A stretch of 44,603 bases of DNA from Marinitenerispora sediminis (GCF_003336425.1 NZ_QEIO01000079.1:1-44603), one strand, 5' to 3'; shown: positions 23,028-31,601, counted from the stretch's first letter. Program-made: numbers and translations. The notes: generated from the sequence alone by a model not told the origin.

Positions 23028-24152
23028 CTACTGCGCGCTGTCGTCCGGCTGGCCGCTCTTGCGCTTGCGGGCGAGGTACATCGCCGCACCGCCGCCGCCG
23101 ATGGCGACCGCGGCCACCGCGACCAGACCGCCGAGCGCGGCACCGGTCACGGGGAGACCGCCGCCCGGGCTCGGGCTGGGGCTCTCCTCCGGAACGCCCT
23201 CGGTCCAGGTGACCTGGACGCCGGCGCTGATCTCGGCCTCGCCGCCCTCAGCGGTGATCAGCGTCTGGGTCGGGTCCTCGCCGGGGGCACCCCGGAACAG
23301 CCGACCGGTGTGCACCTCGGCGGTCACCGAGCCGGACACGCTGGCCTCGCCGGGCGCGGCGTCGGCCGGGACGCTGACGCCGAAGGTGTCGCCGTTGCCG
23401 ACCGTCTCGACCGGCTCGCCGCTCTCCAGGTCGACGAGCTGCACGCCCTCGGGGCCCTCCAGGGTCAGCGGCAGCGACGCGGCGCTGGTGCTGACCGTGA
23501 ACTCGCCGATGGTCTCGCCGGCCCGGCCCTCGGCGGTCGCCGGCGTGATGCTCAGCGAGGCGTCGGGCTCCGCGGTCTGCGGGAGGTCCTGGGCGTTCTC
23601 GACCAGGTAGTCGTAGAGCGCCTGGACGTTGCCGTCGTTGCGGCCGGACAGGTCGATGCCGTTGCTGAAGTGCCAGATGGCGGCCTGGGTGCCGGCGACG
23701 GCCTGCTCCTCGGTGAGCCCCTCGATGCCGGCGGCCTCGGCCAGCGCGGCCACCTCGACCGTCGGGTAGGAGTTCTGCAGGATCCAGTGCACCTTGGCCG
23801 GCTCGGCGAAGGCGCCCTGGCCCGGGTAGGTCTCCCAGGAGTCCTCGACGTAGTCCGCGCCGCTCCGGATGCCGGTCTTGACGTCGATGCAGTAGGTGAG
23901 CAGGACGGTGCCGTCCTCCAGCTCCAGCCTGAACAGGTTGGTGCGGAAGCGGCCCTCGCTCGTGGTGATCTGCGCGCCGCCCTGGCCGTTGCCGATGTAG
24001 GTGCCCTTGGCACCGCCGTTCAGCGGGGTGTCGGCGAAGGCCGGGCCGGCGGACGCGCCGAATGCCAGGAAGGTGGCGGTGGCGACCGCCGCCAGGCCGG
24101 TGACGGTCCGGCGACCGCGACGGGGGGATTGGGGGAGAGTTTCGTGGATCAA
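23028..24152 (-). CDS. Sortase-anchored thioester-domain (TQXA) surface protein
   Basis: A 374-residue secreted cell-wall protein. It has a signal peptide (basic PRRGRR, hydrophobic core, cleavage near AFA at 40), a thioester/TQXA domain with C88 in TYCIDV and Q156 in AGTQAAIWHFSNG, a beta-rich stalk with Thr/Ser-rich segments, a PSPSPGGG spacer and a C-terminal sorting signal: LPVTG at 333-337, a hydrophobic helix and RKRKS. In this family the Cys and Gln side chains form an internal thioester used for covalent attachment to host or surface molecules (known in Gram-positive adhesins). The start is TTG at 24152, since no ATG or GTG gives a better signal peptide; no strong ribosome binding site. 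A perfect palindrome lies 30 bp upstream. Confidence 0.82.
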   Translation of the reverse strand: MIHETLPQSPRRGRRTVTGLAAVATATFLAFGASAGPAFADTPLNGGAKGTYIGNGQGGAQITTSEGRFRTNLFRLELEDGTVLLTYCIDVKTGIRSGADYVEDSWETYPGQGAFAEPAKVHWILQNSYPTVEVAALAEAAGIEGLTEEQAVAGTQAAIWHFSNGIDLSGRNDGNVQALYDYLVENAQDLPQTAEPDASLSITPATAEGRAGETIGEFTVSTSAASLPLTLEGPEGVQLVDLESGEPVETVGNGDTFGVSVPADAAPGEASVSGSVTAEVHTGRLFRGAPGEDPTQTLITAEGGEAEISAGVQVTWTEGVPEESPSPSPGGGLPVTGAALGGLVAVAAVAIGGGGAAMYLARKRKSGQPDDSAQ

Positions 24153-24664
24153 GTTGTGTCCCGGTAAGAGTTAGGGGAACCCGGTGGATTCATCGTCCAC
24201 CGGAGCGGTCACGAACGACCGACGAGCGGGATAGGGCCGAACGTTGAATGACCTGGCCGACTGCCGGAATCATGACGCGGTGGTCGACCATGGGGATCGA
24301 GCGAGGCTCAGGTGAGCTCAGAAGCCGGTCATACGAGGCGCGTCTCTCCGCGCCGGCGAGGTGCCGACCACCGCACCGCCAGATACTAGCGACCGGATTC
24401 CGGGCTTCCAACATGATTCGCGAAAATCGCACGAATCCGTGGTGTGACGCCCGTAATTGGGCACCGTCGGTGACGGCGATGATTCGGTCGACAGACCGCC
24501 GAAAGTTAGACGCCCGAACCCACGCCGCGGATTACCGGCGCGACGTCGTTTTTCTCGTCCACAACGGCCGCGGAGCCCGCGTCCGCCCGGCGGGACCGGG
24601 CCAGAGGCGCTCCGGACGCAGCGTCACCAGGTGTCGGGCGGCCGAAACCGGCCACTGCGGCGTG
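24153..24664. other. Intergenic region upstream of thioester gene, with inverted repeat
   Basis: About 510 bp between two minus-strand paralogues. At 24181-24203 ccggtgga and tccaccgg form a perfect 8-bp inverted repeat with 7-nt spacer, just upstream of the TTG start, fitting an operator or a 5' UTR hairpin. A second small inverted repeat, cggtc/gaccg, is at 24206-24221. From about 24380 to 24560 the GC content drops and coding bias is absent; gcccgtaattgggc near 24449 is another small palindrome. No gene is seen. Confidence 0.5.
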
Positions 24665-25900
24665 CTAGCGCCGCCGCCGGTACCCGAGCACCATCACCAC
24701 CGCGCCGGCGACGAGCGACGCCGACCCGGCGAGCAGGACCGTGCCGAGCCAGGTCCCGGTGAAGGGCAGGTCCGCGTCCGGCCGCTTGTCCTCCGCGATG
24801 ACGAGCGGGCTCGGATCGGGCTCGGGCCGGGGTGCCGGAGTCGGCCGCGGTGCCGTGGCGGCCGGCGGCGGTGCTCCGGCCGACGCGCCCGGAGCGGTCG
24901 GCGGTGAGGGCTCGGGGCCCGCCGGGGCGGCGGAGGGCGGATCGGCGGTCCAGTTCGCCGTCGCCGACACCGTGGCCGAGACGGTGGCGGAGTCGGCGGC
25001 CACCAGCGGCTGGGTCTTGACCCCGTCGCGCCCCACGAACAGCCGGCCGGCCGAGACCACGACGGCATCCGAATCCGCGTAGACCTTCGCGCTGCCCTCC
25101 GGTGTGCCCGGCTCCAGCCGGAGCAGCACCTGCGCGCCGTCCACCGCGCTGGTCACCGGGTCGCCCGCACCGTCCACCAGCGACGCCGCGCGCACCCCGT
25201 TCACGGTGAGCCGCACCGGCCCCTCGGAGGTGGTGCGGACGGTGAAGGGGCCCAGGGGCTCGGCGGAGTCCCCGCGCACCACACCGGGCTCCAGCGCGAG
25301 CGAGGGCGGCGGCTCCGGGACCGGCCCGGCGGCCGCCGCGTTGGCGACCAGGTACCGGTACAGCGCCTCGACCTCGGCGGAGTTGCGGTGGGTCAGGCCC
25401 TCCGTCCGCAGGTCCACCCCGTTGCTGAAGTGCCAGATGGCGGCCTGGGTTCCGGCGATGGCCTGCGCCTCGTCCAGCGACCCGATGCCGGCCGCCGCGC
25501 GCAGGTCCGCGAGCCCCACGTGGGGGTAGGAGTGCGTCACGATCCACAGCACGGGGTCCGGGCGCGCGGCGACGGCGCGCCCGGCGGGGAGGTCCGCCCA
25601 GTCCGCCTCGACGTAGGGCGCCCGCTGGTCCACGTCGGTGCCGAGGTCCACGCAGTAGGCGGGCAGCCCCGCCGCGTCACCCACCCGGAGGTTGAACAGC
25701 GCCGTGGCGGCCGCCGGCGCGCCCTCGCCAGCGAAGTGCACCGTCTCGCCGGCCACGCCGTTGCGGTCGACGCGGGCGATGGTGTCGGCTTCGGCCCGCG
25801 CCGGGGCGGCGCCGTACCAGCCGAGGCCGCACCACCCGAGGAGGAGGACGGCCGCGAGCAGGGCGCGACCGCGCCGCACGCGGGCGGAGATGCTGCTCAA
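24665..25900 (-). CDS. Second sortase-anchored thioester-domain (TQXA) surface protein
   Basis: A 411-residue paralogue of the protein at 23028. Signal peptide (RRGRALLAAVLLLGW core, cleavage near ARA at 36), thioester domain with C83 in AYCVDLG and Q152 in AGTQAAIWHFSNGVDL, a beta-rich middle, a long Pro/Ala spacer (about 325-370) and the sorting signal LPFTG at 378-382, a membrane helix and RRRR. Both residues of the thioester pair are kept, so the bond could form. The first 170 residues align well with the neighbour, the stalk less well, as expected for an old tandem duplication. The spacer is much longer here, so this head may stand further from the wall. ATG at 25900. Sortase itself is not in the window. 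Confidence 0.82.
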   Translation of the reverse strand: MSSISARVRRGRALLAAVLLLGWCGLGWYGAAPARAEADTIARVDRNGVAGETVHFAGEGAPAAATALFNLRVGDAAGLPAYCVDLGTDVDQRAPYVEADWADLPAGRAVAARPDPVLWIVTHSYPHVGLADLRAAAGIGSLDEAQAIAGTQAAIWHFSNGVDLRTEGLTHRNSAEVEALYRYLVANAAAAGPVPEPPPSLALEPGVVRGDSAEPLGPFTVRTTSEGPVRLTVNGVRAASLVDGAGDPVTSAVDGAQVLLRLEPGTPEGSAKVYADSDAVVVSAGRLFVGRDGVKTQPLVAADSATVSATVSATANWTADPPSAAPAGPEPSPPTAPGASAGAPPPAATAPRPTPAPRPEPDPSPLVIAEDKRPDADLPFTGTWLGTVLLAGSASLVAGAVVMVLGYRRRR

Positions 25901-26289
25901 AGCGGCCCCCAGGGAGGTGAGCGAGGGCGGCGCCCGGAAGGTCGCGGGCGGTCGTGCACGGGACGGAGGTGAACGCGAGCACAGCGTATCCGCGGCCCCG
26001 GGGCGGGCCAGGCGAACGCGGACGCCGGGCGCGCAATCGTGTGCGTCCTGTGACCTGGCGGTCGCGCCCCCGACTCGCCGCGGACCGCCGCGGACCCGGC
26101 CGGCGGGACCGGCGCGCGGCGGAGCGCCGCCGGCGCACCGCGCTCACCTGGCGCGGAGTCGTCCTCGATCCCCTCGCATCATCGGTAGGCTCAGGTCTGC
26201 GGGCCCGCCTCAGTCTGGCTGCCGAACGGTGGGCGGCGCGGAAACTGGGAGGTCGTCCCCTCCGGCCGGGCAGCGCGGGCGGGGACGCC
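25901..26289. other. Divergent intergenic region before gatB
   Basis: About 390 bp between the minus-strand surface protein and plus-strand gatB. An open frame runs through it in phase with gatB but is Arg/Pro-rich and lacks a recognisable protein, so I treat it as non-coding. A -10-like tcggtaggct near 26181-26190 could start the gatB transcript. Nothing else recognised. Confidence 0.4.
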
Positions 26290-26316
26290 GTGGAGACGGA
26301 AACGGGTAGTGCGGCG

Positions 26317-27867
26317 ATGGGTAGCGCGGTGACGAGTGGCCCCGCCACGGGCGGCGGTTCGGTGCTGGTGGATTACGACGACGCCTTGGCGAGGTACGAG
26401 CCCGTGCTGGGCCTGGAGACGCACGTCGAGCTGGGGACCCGGTCCAAGATGTTCTGCTCCTGCGCCACCGCGTTCGGCGCCGAGCCCAACACCCAGGTCT
26501 GCCCGGTGTGCCTCGCACTGCCGGGCTCGCTGCCCGTGGTCAACGGCACCGCGGTCGAGAGCGCCGTCCGGCTCGGGCTCGCGCTGAACTGCTCCATCGC
26601 GTCGTGGTGCCGGTTCGCCCGGAAGAACTACTTCTATCCGGACATGCCGAAGAACTACCAGATCTCGCAGTACGACGAGCCGCTGTGCACCAACGGCCAC
26701 CTCGACGTGACCGTCGACACGCCCGAGGGCCCGCGCGAGTTCCGGATCGAGATCGAGCGGGTCCACATGGAGGAGGACACCGGCAAGACCTCGCACGTGG
26801 GCGGGGCCACCGGCCGGATCCACGGCGCCGAGTACTCCATCGTGGACTACAACCGCGCCGGCATCCCGCTGCTGGAGATCGTCACCAAGCCCATCGAGCA
26901 CACCGGCGACCTCGCGCCGCTGGTGGCGCGCGCCTACGTCAGTGAGCTGCGCGACCTCGTGCGCGCCCTGGGCATCTCCGACGTGCGCATGGAGGAGGGC
27001 TCCCTGCGCTGCGACGTCAACGTCTCGCTGATGCCGCGCGGCGGCACCGAGTGGGGCATCCGCAGCGAGACCAAGAACGTCAACTCGCTGCGCTCCGTGG
27101 AGCGCGCCGTGCGGTACGAGATCCAGCGGCACGCCGGTGTCCTGGACGCCGGCGGCCGGGTGGTCCAGGAGACCCGGCACTTCCAGGAGCACAGCGGCAG
27201 CACCGTCTCCGGCCGCAGCAAGGAGGAGGCGCAGGACTACCGCTACTTCCCCGACCCCGACCTCGTGCCGGTCGCCCCGAGCGCCGAGTGGGTCGAGGAG
27301 CTGCGCGCCGCGCTGCCTGAGCTGCCCGCGGCCAAGCGCCGCCGGGTGAAGGCCGAGTGGGGGCTCTCGGACGAGGAGCTGCGCGACCTCGTCAACGCCG
27401 ATGCCATCGACCTGGTCGCCGCGACCGTCGAGGCGGGTGCGCCGTCCGGCGACGCCCGCAAGTGGTGGCTGAACGAGCTGTCCCGCCGCGCGACCGAGAA
27501 CGAGGTCGAGCTCGCCGCACTGCCGATCACGCCGGCGCAGGTGGCCAGGGTCATCGCGCTGGTGGCCGAGGGGGCGCTCACCAACAAGCTGGCCCGCCAG
27601 GTGGTCGAGGGGGTCCTCGCCGGCGAGGGCGACCCCGACCAGGTGGTCGAGGCCCGCGGCCTCGCGGTGGTCAGCGACGACTCCGCGCTCGGCACCGCCG
27701 TGGACGAGGCCATCGCCGCCAACCCCGACGTCGCCGAGAAGATCCGGGGCGGCAAGGTGGCCGCGGCCGGCGCGCTCGTCGGCGCCGTGATGAAGGCCAC
27801 CCGGGGGCAGGCCGACGCCGGCCGCGCCCGGCAGCTGATCCTGGAGCGCCTCGGCGCCGGAGGCTGA
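26317..27867 (+). CDS. gatB: Aspartyl/glutamyl-tRNA amidotransferase subunit B
   Basis: A 516-residue GatB, the tRNA-binding kinase-like subunit that phosphorylates the mischarged glutamyl or aspartyl group before amidation. The N-terminal cradle begins [13 protein letters not shown]; a zinc site is formed by C47, C49, C62 and C65 ([19 protein letters not shown]). [23 protein letters not shown] and YRYFPDPDL are diagnostic. A YqeY-type tail domain follows and ends in [10 protein letters not shown]. Start uncertain: ATG 26317 gives a short extra N-terminus, GTG 26290 adds nine residues. It is transcribed apart from gatCA, separated by 3.5 kb holding two surface-protein genes on the other strand. 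Confidence 0.95.
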   Translation: MGSAVTSGPATGGGSVLVDYDDALARYEPVLGLETHVELGTRSKMFCSCATAFGAEPNTQVCPVCLALPGSLPVVNGTAVESAVRLGLALNCSIASWCRFARKNYFYPDMPKNYQISQYDEPLCTNGHLDVTVDTPEGPREFRIEIERVHMEEDTGKTSHVGGATGRIHGAEYSIVDYNRAGIPLLEIVTKPIEHTGDLAPLVARAYVSELRDLVRALGISDVRMEEGSLRCDVNVSLMPRGGTEWGIRSETKNVNSLRSVERAVRYEIQRHAGVLDAGGRVVQETRHFQEHSGSTVSGRSKEEAQDYRYFPDPDLVPVAPSAEWVEELRAALPELPAAKRRRVKAEWGLSDEELRDLVNADAIDLVAATVEAGAPSGDARKWWLNELSRRATENEVELAALPITPAQVARVIALVAEGALTNKLARQVVEGVLAGEGDPDQVVEARGLAVVSDDSALGTAVDEAIAANPDVAEKIRGGKVAAAGALVGAVMKATRGQADAGRARQLILERLGAGG

Positions 27868-27916
27868 GCCGCCGCCGGCGGCCGCCCGGACCGGCAACCG
27901 GGGGGCCGTGGCCGGT

Positions 27917-28002
27917 CATCCGCCACGGGAGGTGCGTTCGCCGTTCATTCGCGATGGGAGGCCTGTTCTCCGTTCATTCGCCACGGGAGGCTCCCCCCCC
28001 GT
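27917..28002 (+). repeat. Three tandem 29-bp repeats downstream of gatB
   Basis: catccgccacgggagg, cattcgcgatgggagg and cattcgccacgggagg begin units at 27917, 27946 and 27975 (29, 29 and 28 bp, each ending in cgtt). A diverged inverted copy occurs near 28139-28168 (agaacaagctcccgtggcga). There are no unique spacers between units, so it is not a CRISPR array. Confidence 0.8.
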
Positions 28003-28028
28003 TCAGGCTCCCCAGAGGGGGTGTCACG

Positions 28029-28094
28029 ATGCGTGACCATGTTGTCGCCGGGTCTCCGCTTCTCCTCAATCTCGCCGTGACCTTGAAGAAATAG
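28029..28094 (+). CDS. Possible 21-residue small ORF
   Basis: ATG at 28029 with agaggggg seven bases upstream opens a 21-codon frame (starts MRDHVVAG, ends LAVTLKK). The start lies inside the palindrome gtcacg-atg-cgtgac (28023-28037), and the frame sits between the direct 29-bp repeats and their inverted copy. No family recognised. The rest of 27868-28462 shows no gene; translation here is speculative. Confidence 0.25.
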   Translation: MRDHVVAGSPLLLNLAVTLKK

Positions 28095-28462
28095 CCTGGT
28101 CCGCCAGAGAGAGCACTGGTGCCTGCCGTGGTGCGTGACCGGAGAACAAGCTCCCGTGGCGACTGGACGGGGGAGCGGCCGTCCGCCGGATCCGCGTGGC
28201 GGCCGGCCACGGCAGCGGGCCGGACGGTACCGAGAGTGATCCCGGTCGGTGCGGCCGGCCGCGGCGGCGAGGAGGGACGCCCGGCCGGGCGAGGAAGCCC
28301 GGCACCGGCCCCGACCGCGGTCCGCGCCGGCGGGTGTCCGGCCCGGGCCGCAGGAGGCGATGCGCGAACCCCGGAGCCCACCGAGAGCGCTCGACCGAGA
28401 CGATTCCCCGGCCGACCCGAGGAGCCCGTAGCGCCGGAGCGCCATTGATTGGAAGGGTGCCC

Positions 28463-28522
28463 ATGTTCACGGCCGATGCGGCGGAACCCGCCGCCCCCGT
28501 CCCACCCCGGACGCGTCGATGA
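28463..28522 (+). CDS. Short upstream ORF overlapping the GGDEF-EAL start
   Basis: ATG at 28463 with ggaagg about eight bases upstream encodes 19 residues (MFTADAAEPAAPV...) and stops at TGA 28520-28522, overlapping the ATG of the downstream gene at 28519. The downstream ATG has no good ribosome binding site of its own, so coupled translation is plausible. It could instead be the shifted N-terminus of the same protein. Confidence 0.4.
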   Translation: MFTADAAEPAAPVPPRTRR

Positions 28523-31227
28523 GGAGCGACTCCCGGCTCTGGCTGGGTGGCATCCTGGCGCTCACCCTCGCCTACACGCTGGGCACCCTGGTGGACTCCG
28601 GTGGCCTGTCCCTCACCGCCCGTATGGGTACCTGGCCCATGGCGGCGGCGGCCGGCGTGGCCGCGGTTTCCCTGCTGTACTCGGCGCGGCGCCGGGCGGC
28701 CAGCGGCGCCGACACCGAGGCGAACGCCGACGGGGCCGACGGCGCCGCCGCGCTGCGCTACCTGGGCCTCGCCGCGCTGGCGTGGTGCGCCGGAGCGGTC
28801 ACCTACGGGGTGACCGGCCTGTTCAGCACCAGTGCCGCACTCTCCCTCACGTTCGGCGACCTGCTCTCGCTGGTCGCGCTGCCGCTGTTCGCCGTCGGGT
28901 TCACCCGGTTCGCGCCGCTGCCCCGGGGGGTGCGCCCCGCGGTCCGCCACTTCACCGACAGCTACGTGTGCGCCGCCGCGGTGTTCACCGTGGTGTGGCT
29001 GGTGCTGTTCGCGCCGCTGTACAGCGAAATGGGGGTCAACGCCGATTTCGTGGGCTTCGCCCTGGTCTACCCGGTCGCCGACATCGTGGTGCTCTGCCTG
29101 CTGGCACCCCTGGTGCTCACGTCGCCGCACAGCACCCGGCGGGCCGTGCTACTCGCCATGGGGGCGTTCGTCATCATCTGCGGCGCCGACCTCATCAGCA
29201 CGATCACGCGGCTCACCGGCGAGCCGCTGGCCGGCGGTATCGAGCACCCGGTACGGCTGCTCGGGTTCGCGCTGCTGGCCGGGCTGCCCTGGCTGATCCG
29301 GGACACCGCCGCCGCGGCGCCGCGCCGGATCACCGGCCGTGGGCTGTACCGGTTCGCGCCGGAGATCGCGGCGGCTGTGGCGCTCGCGGTCGCGAGCGTC
29401 GTGCTGACGGTGGCCGCACTGCGCATGGACGGCGTGGCGCCGGTGCTCCCGCTGGTCGCCGGCTCGGCGGTCCTCGTGCTCCTGGTGCGGCTGGTGGGGC
29501 TGCTGGAGGAGAACGCCACCCTGGCGCGCATGGTCCTCACCCGGGAGCGGCACTTCCACGAGCTGGCGCGCAACAGCGGCGACGTCATCCTGATCCTCGA
29601 CGAGGACGGCGCCATCTTCTACGTCAGCCCGGGCGCCGCCGAGGCGTTCGGGTACCGGCTGGACGACCTGCTCGCCGAGCCGGTCACCGCCATCGTGCAC
29701 CCCGAGGACCTGCCCCGGGTGGCCGCCGCGATGTCGGCGTTCCGGCGCGACGCCTCCCCGAGCTTCAGCCTGCGGCTGCGGGTGCGCTCCGGCGACGGCA
29801 CCTGGCGGCACACCGAGTCCACGGTCTCCCGCTACGAGCGCCCCGGGGAGCCGGACCGGCTGCTGGTGACCACCCGCGACATCAGCGCCCAGGTGGCGCT
29901 GGAGCAGCAGGTCGACCACCTGACCTTCCACGACGGCATCACCGGGCTGCCGAACCGGGCCTACCTGGAGGAGCGCACCCGCGAGGTGCTGTCCCGGCAC
30001 GGCGCGGGCGAGGGGCCGTGGACGGACGTCGCGGCGATCTTCCTGGACCTCGACGGCTTCACCGCGGTGAACGACTCCGCCGGCCACACCTTCGGCGACT
30101 ACCTGCTGGCGCAGGCGGCCCGCCGGCTGCGCGCCACCACCGACCCCGGGCACACGCTCGCCCGCTGGGGCGGCGACGAGTTCGCGGTGCTGATCGAGGA
30201 GAACGTCCAGGCGCAGCAGGTGGTCGACCTCGCCGAGCGGCTGTCACGGGTGATCGGCAGCGAGCCGTTCCAGGTCGCCGAGCGCGAGGTCGTGCTGACC
30301 GCGAGCGTCGGGGTGGCCTTCGCCGAGCGCGGCATCGAGAGCGGCGAGCTGCTGCGCAACGCCGACATGGCCATGGCCCGCGCCAAGGAGGAGGGCGGCG
30401 GCGGCCGGCTGGAGGTGTACGCCGCGCACATGCACGCCGCGGTGGTGCGCCGCCTGGAGCTGCAGACGGAGCTGCGCCAGGCGCTCGCCGACGGCGACTT
30501 CGTGCTGGAGTACCAGCCGGTCGTGGACCTGGAGAGCTCCCAGGTGACCGCCGTCGAGGCCCTGGTACGCCGGCGCAGCGGCGACACGGTGATCCCGCCC
30601 GAGGACTTCATCGGCGCCGCGGAGGAGTCCGGGCTCATCGTGCCGCTGGGCGAGTGGATCCTGCGGGAGGCCTGCGGGCGGGTCGCGCAGTGGCGCGCCG
30701 CCGAGTGGGACATCGGCCTGGCCGTGAACCTCTCGGTGCGGCAGGTGCTGTCCCCGCGGTTCGTCGAGACCGTGGCCACCGTCCTCGCCGAGAGCGGGCT
30801 GCCCGCCCACGTGCTGACCATGGAGGTCGACGAGGAGGTGCTGCTGGAGAACCCGGGCGAGGCCGTGGCGCGGCTCTCGGAGCTGCGTGGACTCGGCGTC
30901 CGGCTGGCGATCGACGACTTCGGCATGGGCTACGCGTCGCTGGCGCACCTGCGGCAGCTGCGGGTGGACGAGATCAAGATCGACCCGTCCTTCATCCGCG
31001 ACCTCGGCACGGACGGGACGGTGACCCTGCTCACCCACACCATCATCCGGCTCGGCCAGGACCTCGGCGTGCAGGTCGTCGCCGAGGGGATCGAGCGGCC
31101 CGAGCAGCTGGAGCGCCTGCGCGCCATGGGGTGCGGCTACGGTCAGGGCTTCCTGGTGGCCAAGCCGATGGCCGCCGCCGGCGTCGAGGCGCTGGTGGGC
31201 GACGATGTCCGGACGCCGGCCGGGTGA
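28519..31227 (+). CDS. Membrane PAS-GGDEF-EAL protein, c-di-GMP turnover
   Basis: A 902-residue protein. Residues 1-330 hold about eight membrane helices forming a sensor region. A PAS domain follows (HFHELARNSGDVILILDEDG near 343, ending in VTTRDISAQ). The GGDEF domain (about 470-640) keeps RWGGDEF near 550, so diguanylate cyclase activity is possible. The EAL domain (about 650-895) keeps VEALVRRR, NLSVRQ, IDDFGMGYASL, EIKIDPSFI and VVAEGIE, so phosphodiesterase activity is also possible; which dominates cannot be told. In actinomycetes c-di-GMP controls development and secretion. It is a paralogue of the broken gene at 18909, with a different N-terminus. It follows a short coupled ORF. Confidence 0.9.
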   Translation: MRSDSRLWLGGILALTLAYTLGTLVDSGGLSLTARMGTWPMAAAAGVAAVSLLYSARRRAASGADTEANADGADGAAALRYLGLAALAWCAGAVTYGVTGLFSTSAALSLTFGDLLSLVALPLFAVGFTRFAPLPRGVRPAVRHFTDSYVCAAAVFTVVWLVLFAPLYSEMGVNADFVGFALVYPVADIVVLCLLAPLVLTSPHSTRRAVLLAMGAFVIICGADLISTITRLTGEPLAGGIEHPVRLLGFALLAGLPWLIRDTAAAAPRRITGRGLYRFAPEIAAAVALAVASVVLTVAALRMDGVAPVLPLVAGSAVLVLLVRLVGLLEENATLARMVLTRERHFHELARNSGDVILILDEDGAIFYVSPGAAEAFGYRLDDLLAEPVTAIVHPEDLPRVAAAMSAFRRDASPSFSLRLRVRSGDGTWRHTESTVSRYERPGEPDRLLVTTRDISAQVALEQQVDHLTFHDGITGLPNRAYLEERTREVLSRHGAGEGPWTDVAAIFLDLDGFTAVNDSAGHTFGDYLLAQAARRLRATTDPGHTLARWGGDEFAVLIEENVQAQQVVDLAERLSRVIGSEPFQVAEREVVLTASVGVAFAERGIESGELLRNADMAMARAKEEGGGGRLEVYAAHMHAAVVRRLELQTELRQALADGDFVLEYQPVVDLESSQVTAVEALVRRRSGDTVIPPEDFIGAAEESGLIVPLGEWILREACGRVAQWRAAEWDIGLAVNLSVRQVLSPRFVETVATVLAESGLPAHVLTMEVDEEVLLENPGEAVARLSELRGLGVRLAIDDFGMGYASLAHLRQLRVDEIKIDPSFIRDLGTDGTVTLLTHTIIRLGQDLGVQVVAEGIERPEQLERLRAMGCGYGQGFLVAKPMAAAGVEALVGDDVRTPAG

Positions 31228-31279
31228 GCCGTCGCGGCGGCCGCGGCGGGGACCGGGGCGGTGCGGATCCGGCCGACCG

Positions 31280-31320
31280 GGTCCGCCTACCGCCGCCCCT
31301 CGGCGGGCAGGCGCCGGACC
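31280..31320 (+). terminator. Imperfect hairpin after the GGDEF-EAL gene
   Basis: ggtccgcct (31280-31288) pairs with aggcg..ggacc (31309-31320) with small bulges, and ccgcc/ggcgg close the inner stem. About 52 bp past the stop. Confidence 0.45.
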
Positions 31321-31327
31321 GCGGCCC

Positions 31328-31400
31328 ATTTTGTCTGTGATGTCACGACCTGCGGAGCAACCGCATGGTGATCCTAGTATCTCGCATGTCGAGACAAAAT
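31328..31400 (+). promoter_or_regulatory. Nested inverted repeats upstream of the ilvB promoter
   Basis: attttgtct (31328-31336) and agacaaaat (31392-31400) are perfect 9-bp inverted repeats 55 bp apart. Between them are gtga-tg-tcac (31337-31346) and tctcg-catgt-cgaga (31380-31394). A -10-like tagtat is at 31375-31380. The block ends 10 bp before the ilvB -35 box. It may bind a regulator at two sites; the protein is unknown. Confidence 0.45.
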
Positions 31401-31410
31401 CGCGTTCCAG

Positions 31411-31440
31411 TTGACGCGGAAGCGTCGGCTCGGCCATCGT
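31411..31440 (+). promoter_or_regulatory. Probable ilvB promoter
   Basis: ttgacg (31411-31416) and catcgt (31435-31440) are separated by 18 bp. Seven bases after the -10 box comes the GTG of the leader peptide at 31448, so transcription probably begins at or next to the start codon. Confidence 0.55.
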
Positions 31441-31447
31441 TGGGAGC

Positions 31448-31498
31448 GTGCAGAGCAACTCCCTGATTCTCGTACTTGGTCGGCGCGCCGCGAGCTGA
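31448..31498 (+). CDS. ilvB leader peptide (attenuator peptide)
   Basis: A 16-residue [19 protein letters not shown], starting at GTG 31448. Five consecutive branched-chain codons (Leu-Ile-Leu-Val-Leu: ctg att ctc gta ctt) precede a Gly-Arg-Arg tail, matching the known actinobacterial ilvB leader pattern (LVLG followed by basic residues). The cta/att/gta-type codons are rare in this genome, which would sharpen ribosome stalling. It has no Shine-Dalgarno sequence at usual spacing and a -10 box seven bases upstream, so it is probably translated from a leaderless mRNA. A terminator follows 20 bp later. Confidence 0.85.
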   Translation: MQSNSLILVLGRRAAS

Positions 31499-31518
31499 CC
31501 GAGCTGACGCTGCGCGCT

Positions 31519-31553
31519 CCCCTCAACCGCCTGTGGCCGGTGAGGGGTTTTTT
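31519..31553 (+). terminator. ilvB attenuator terminator
   Basis: cccctca (31519-31525) pairs with tgagggg (31541-31547), with an inner ccg/cgg extension, followed directly by six T residues (31548-31553). This T-tract hairpin is rare in this GC-rich DNA and lies between leader peptide and ilvB, the classical attenuator position. Confidence 0.88.
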
Positions 31554-31601
31554 GTTGCCAGAGCACGCCAAACCTCAGAGCCCTCTCCGAAGGATCTAGT
31601 G

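Noticed and set aside
25954-26316. In-frame N-terminal extension of GatB
   Set aside because: The extension is Arg/Pro-rich with no similarity to GatB, and the conserved protein starts near [13 protein letters not shown].
27917-28002. CRISPR array
   Set aside because: Units are back to back at 29 bp with no unique spacers, and no cas gene is present.
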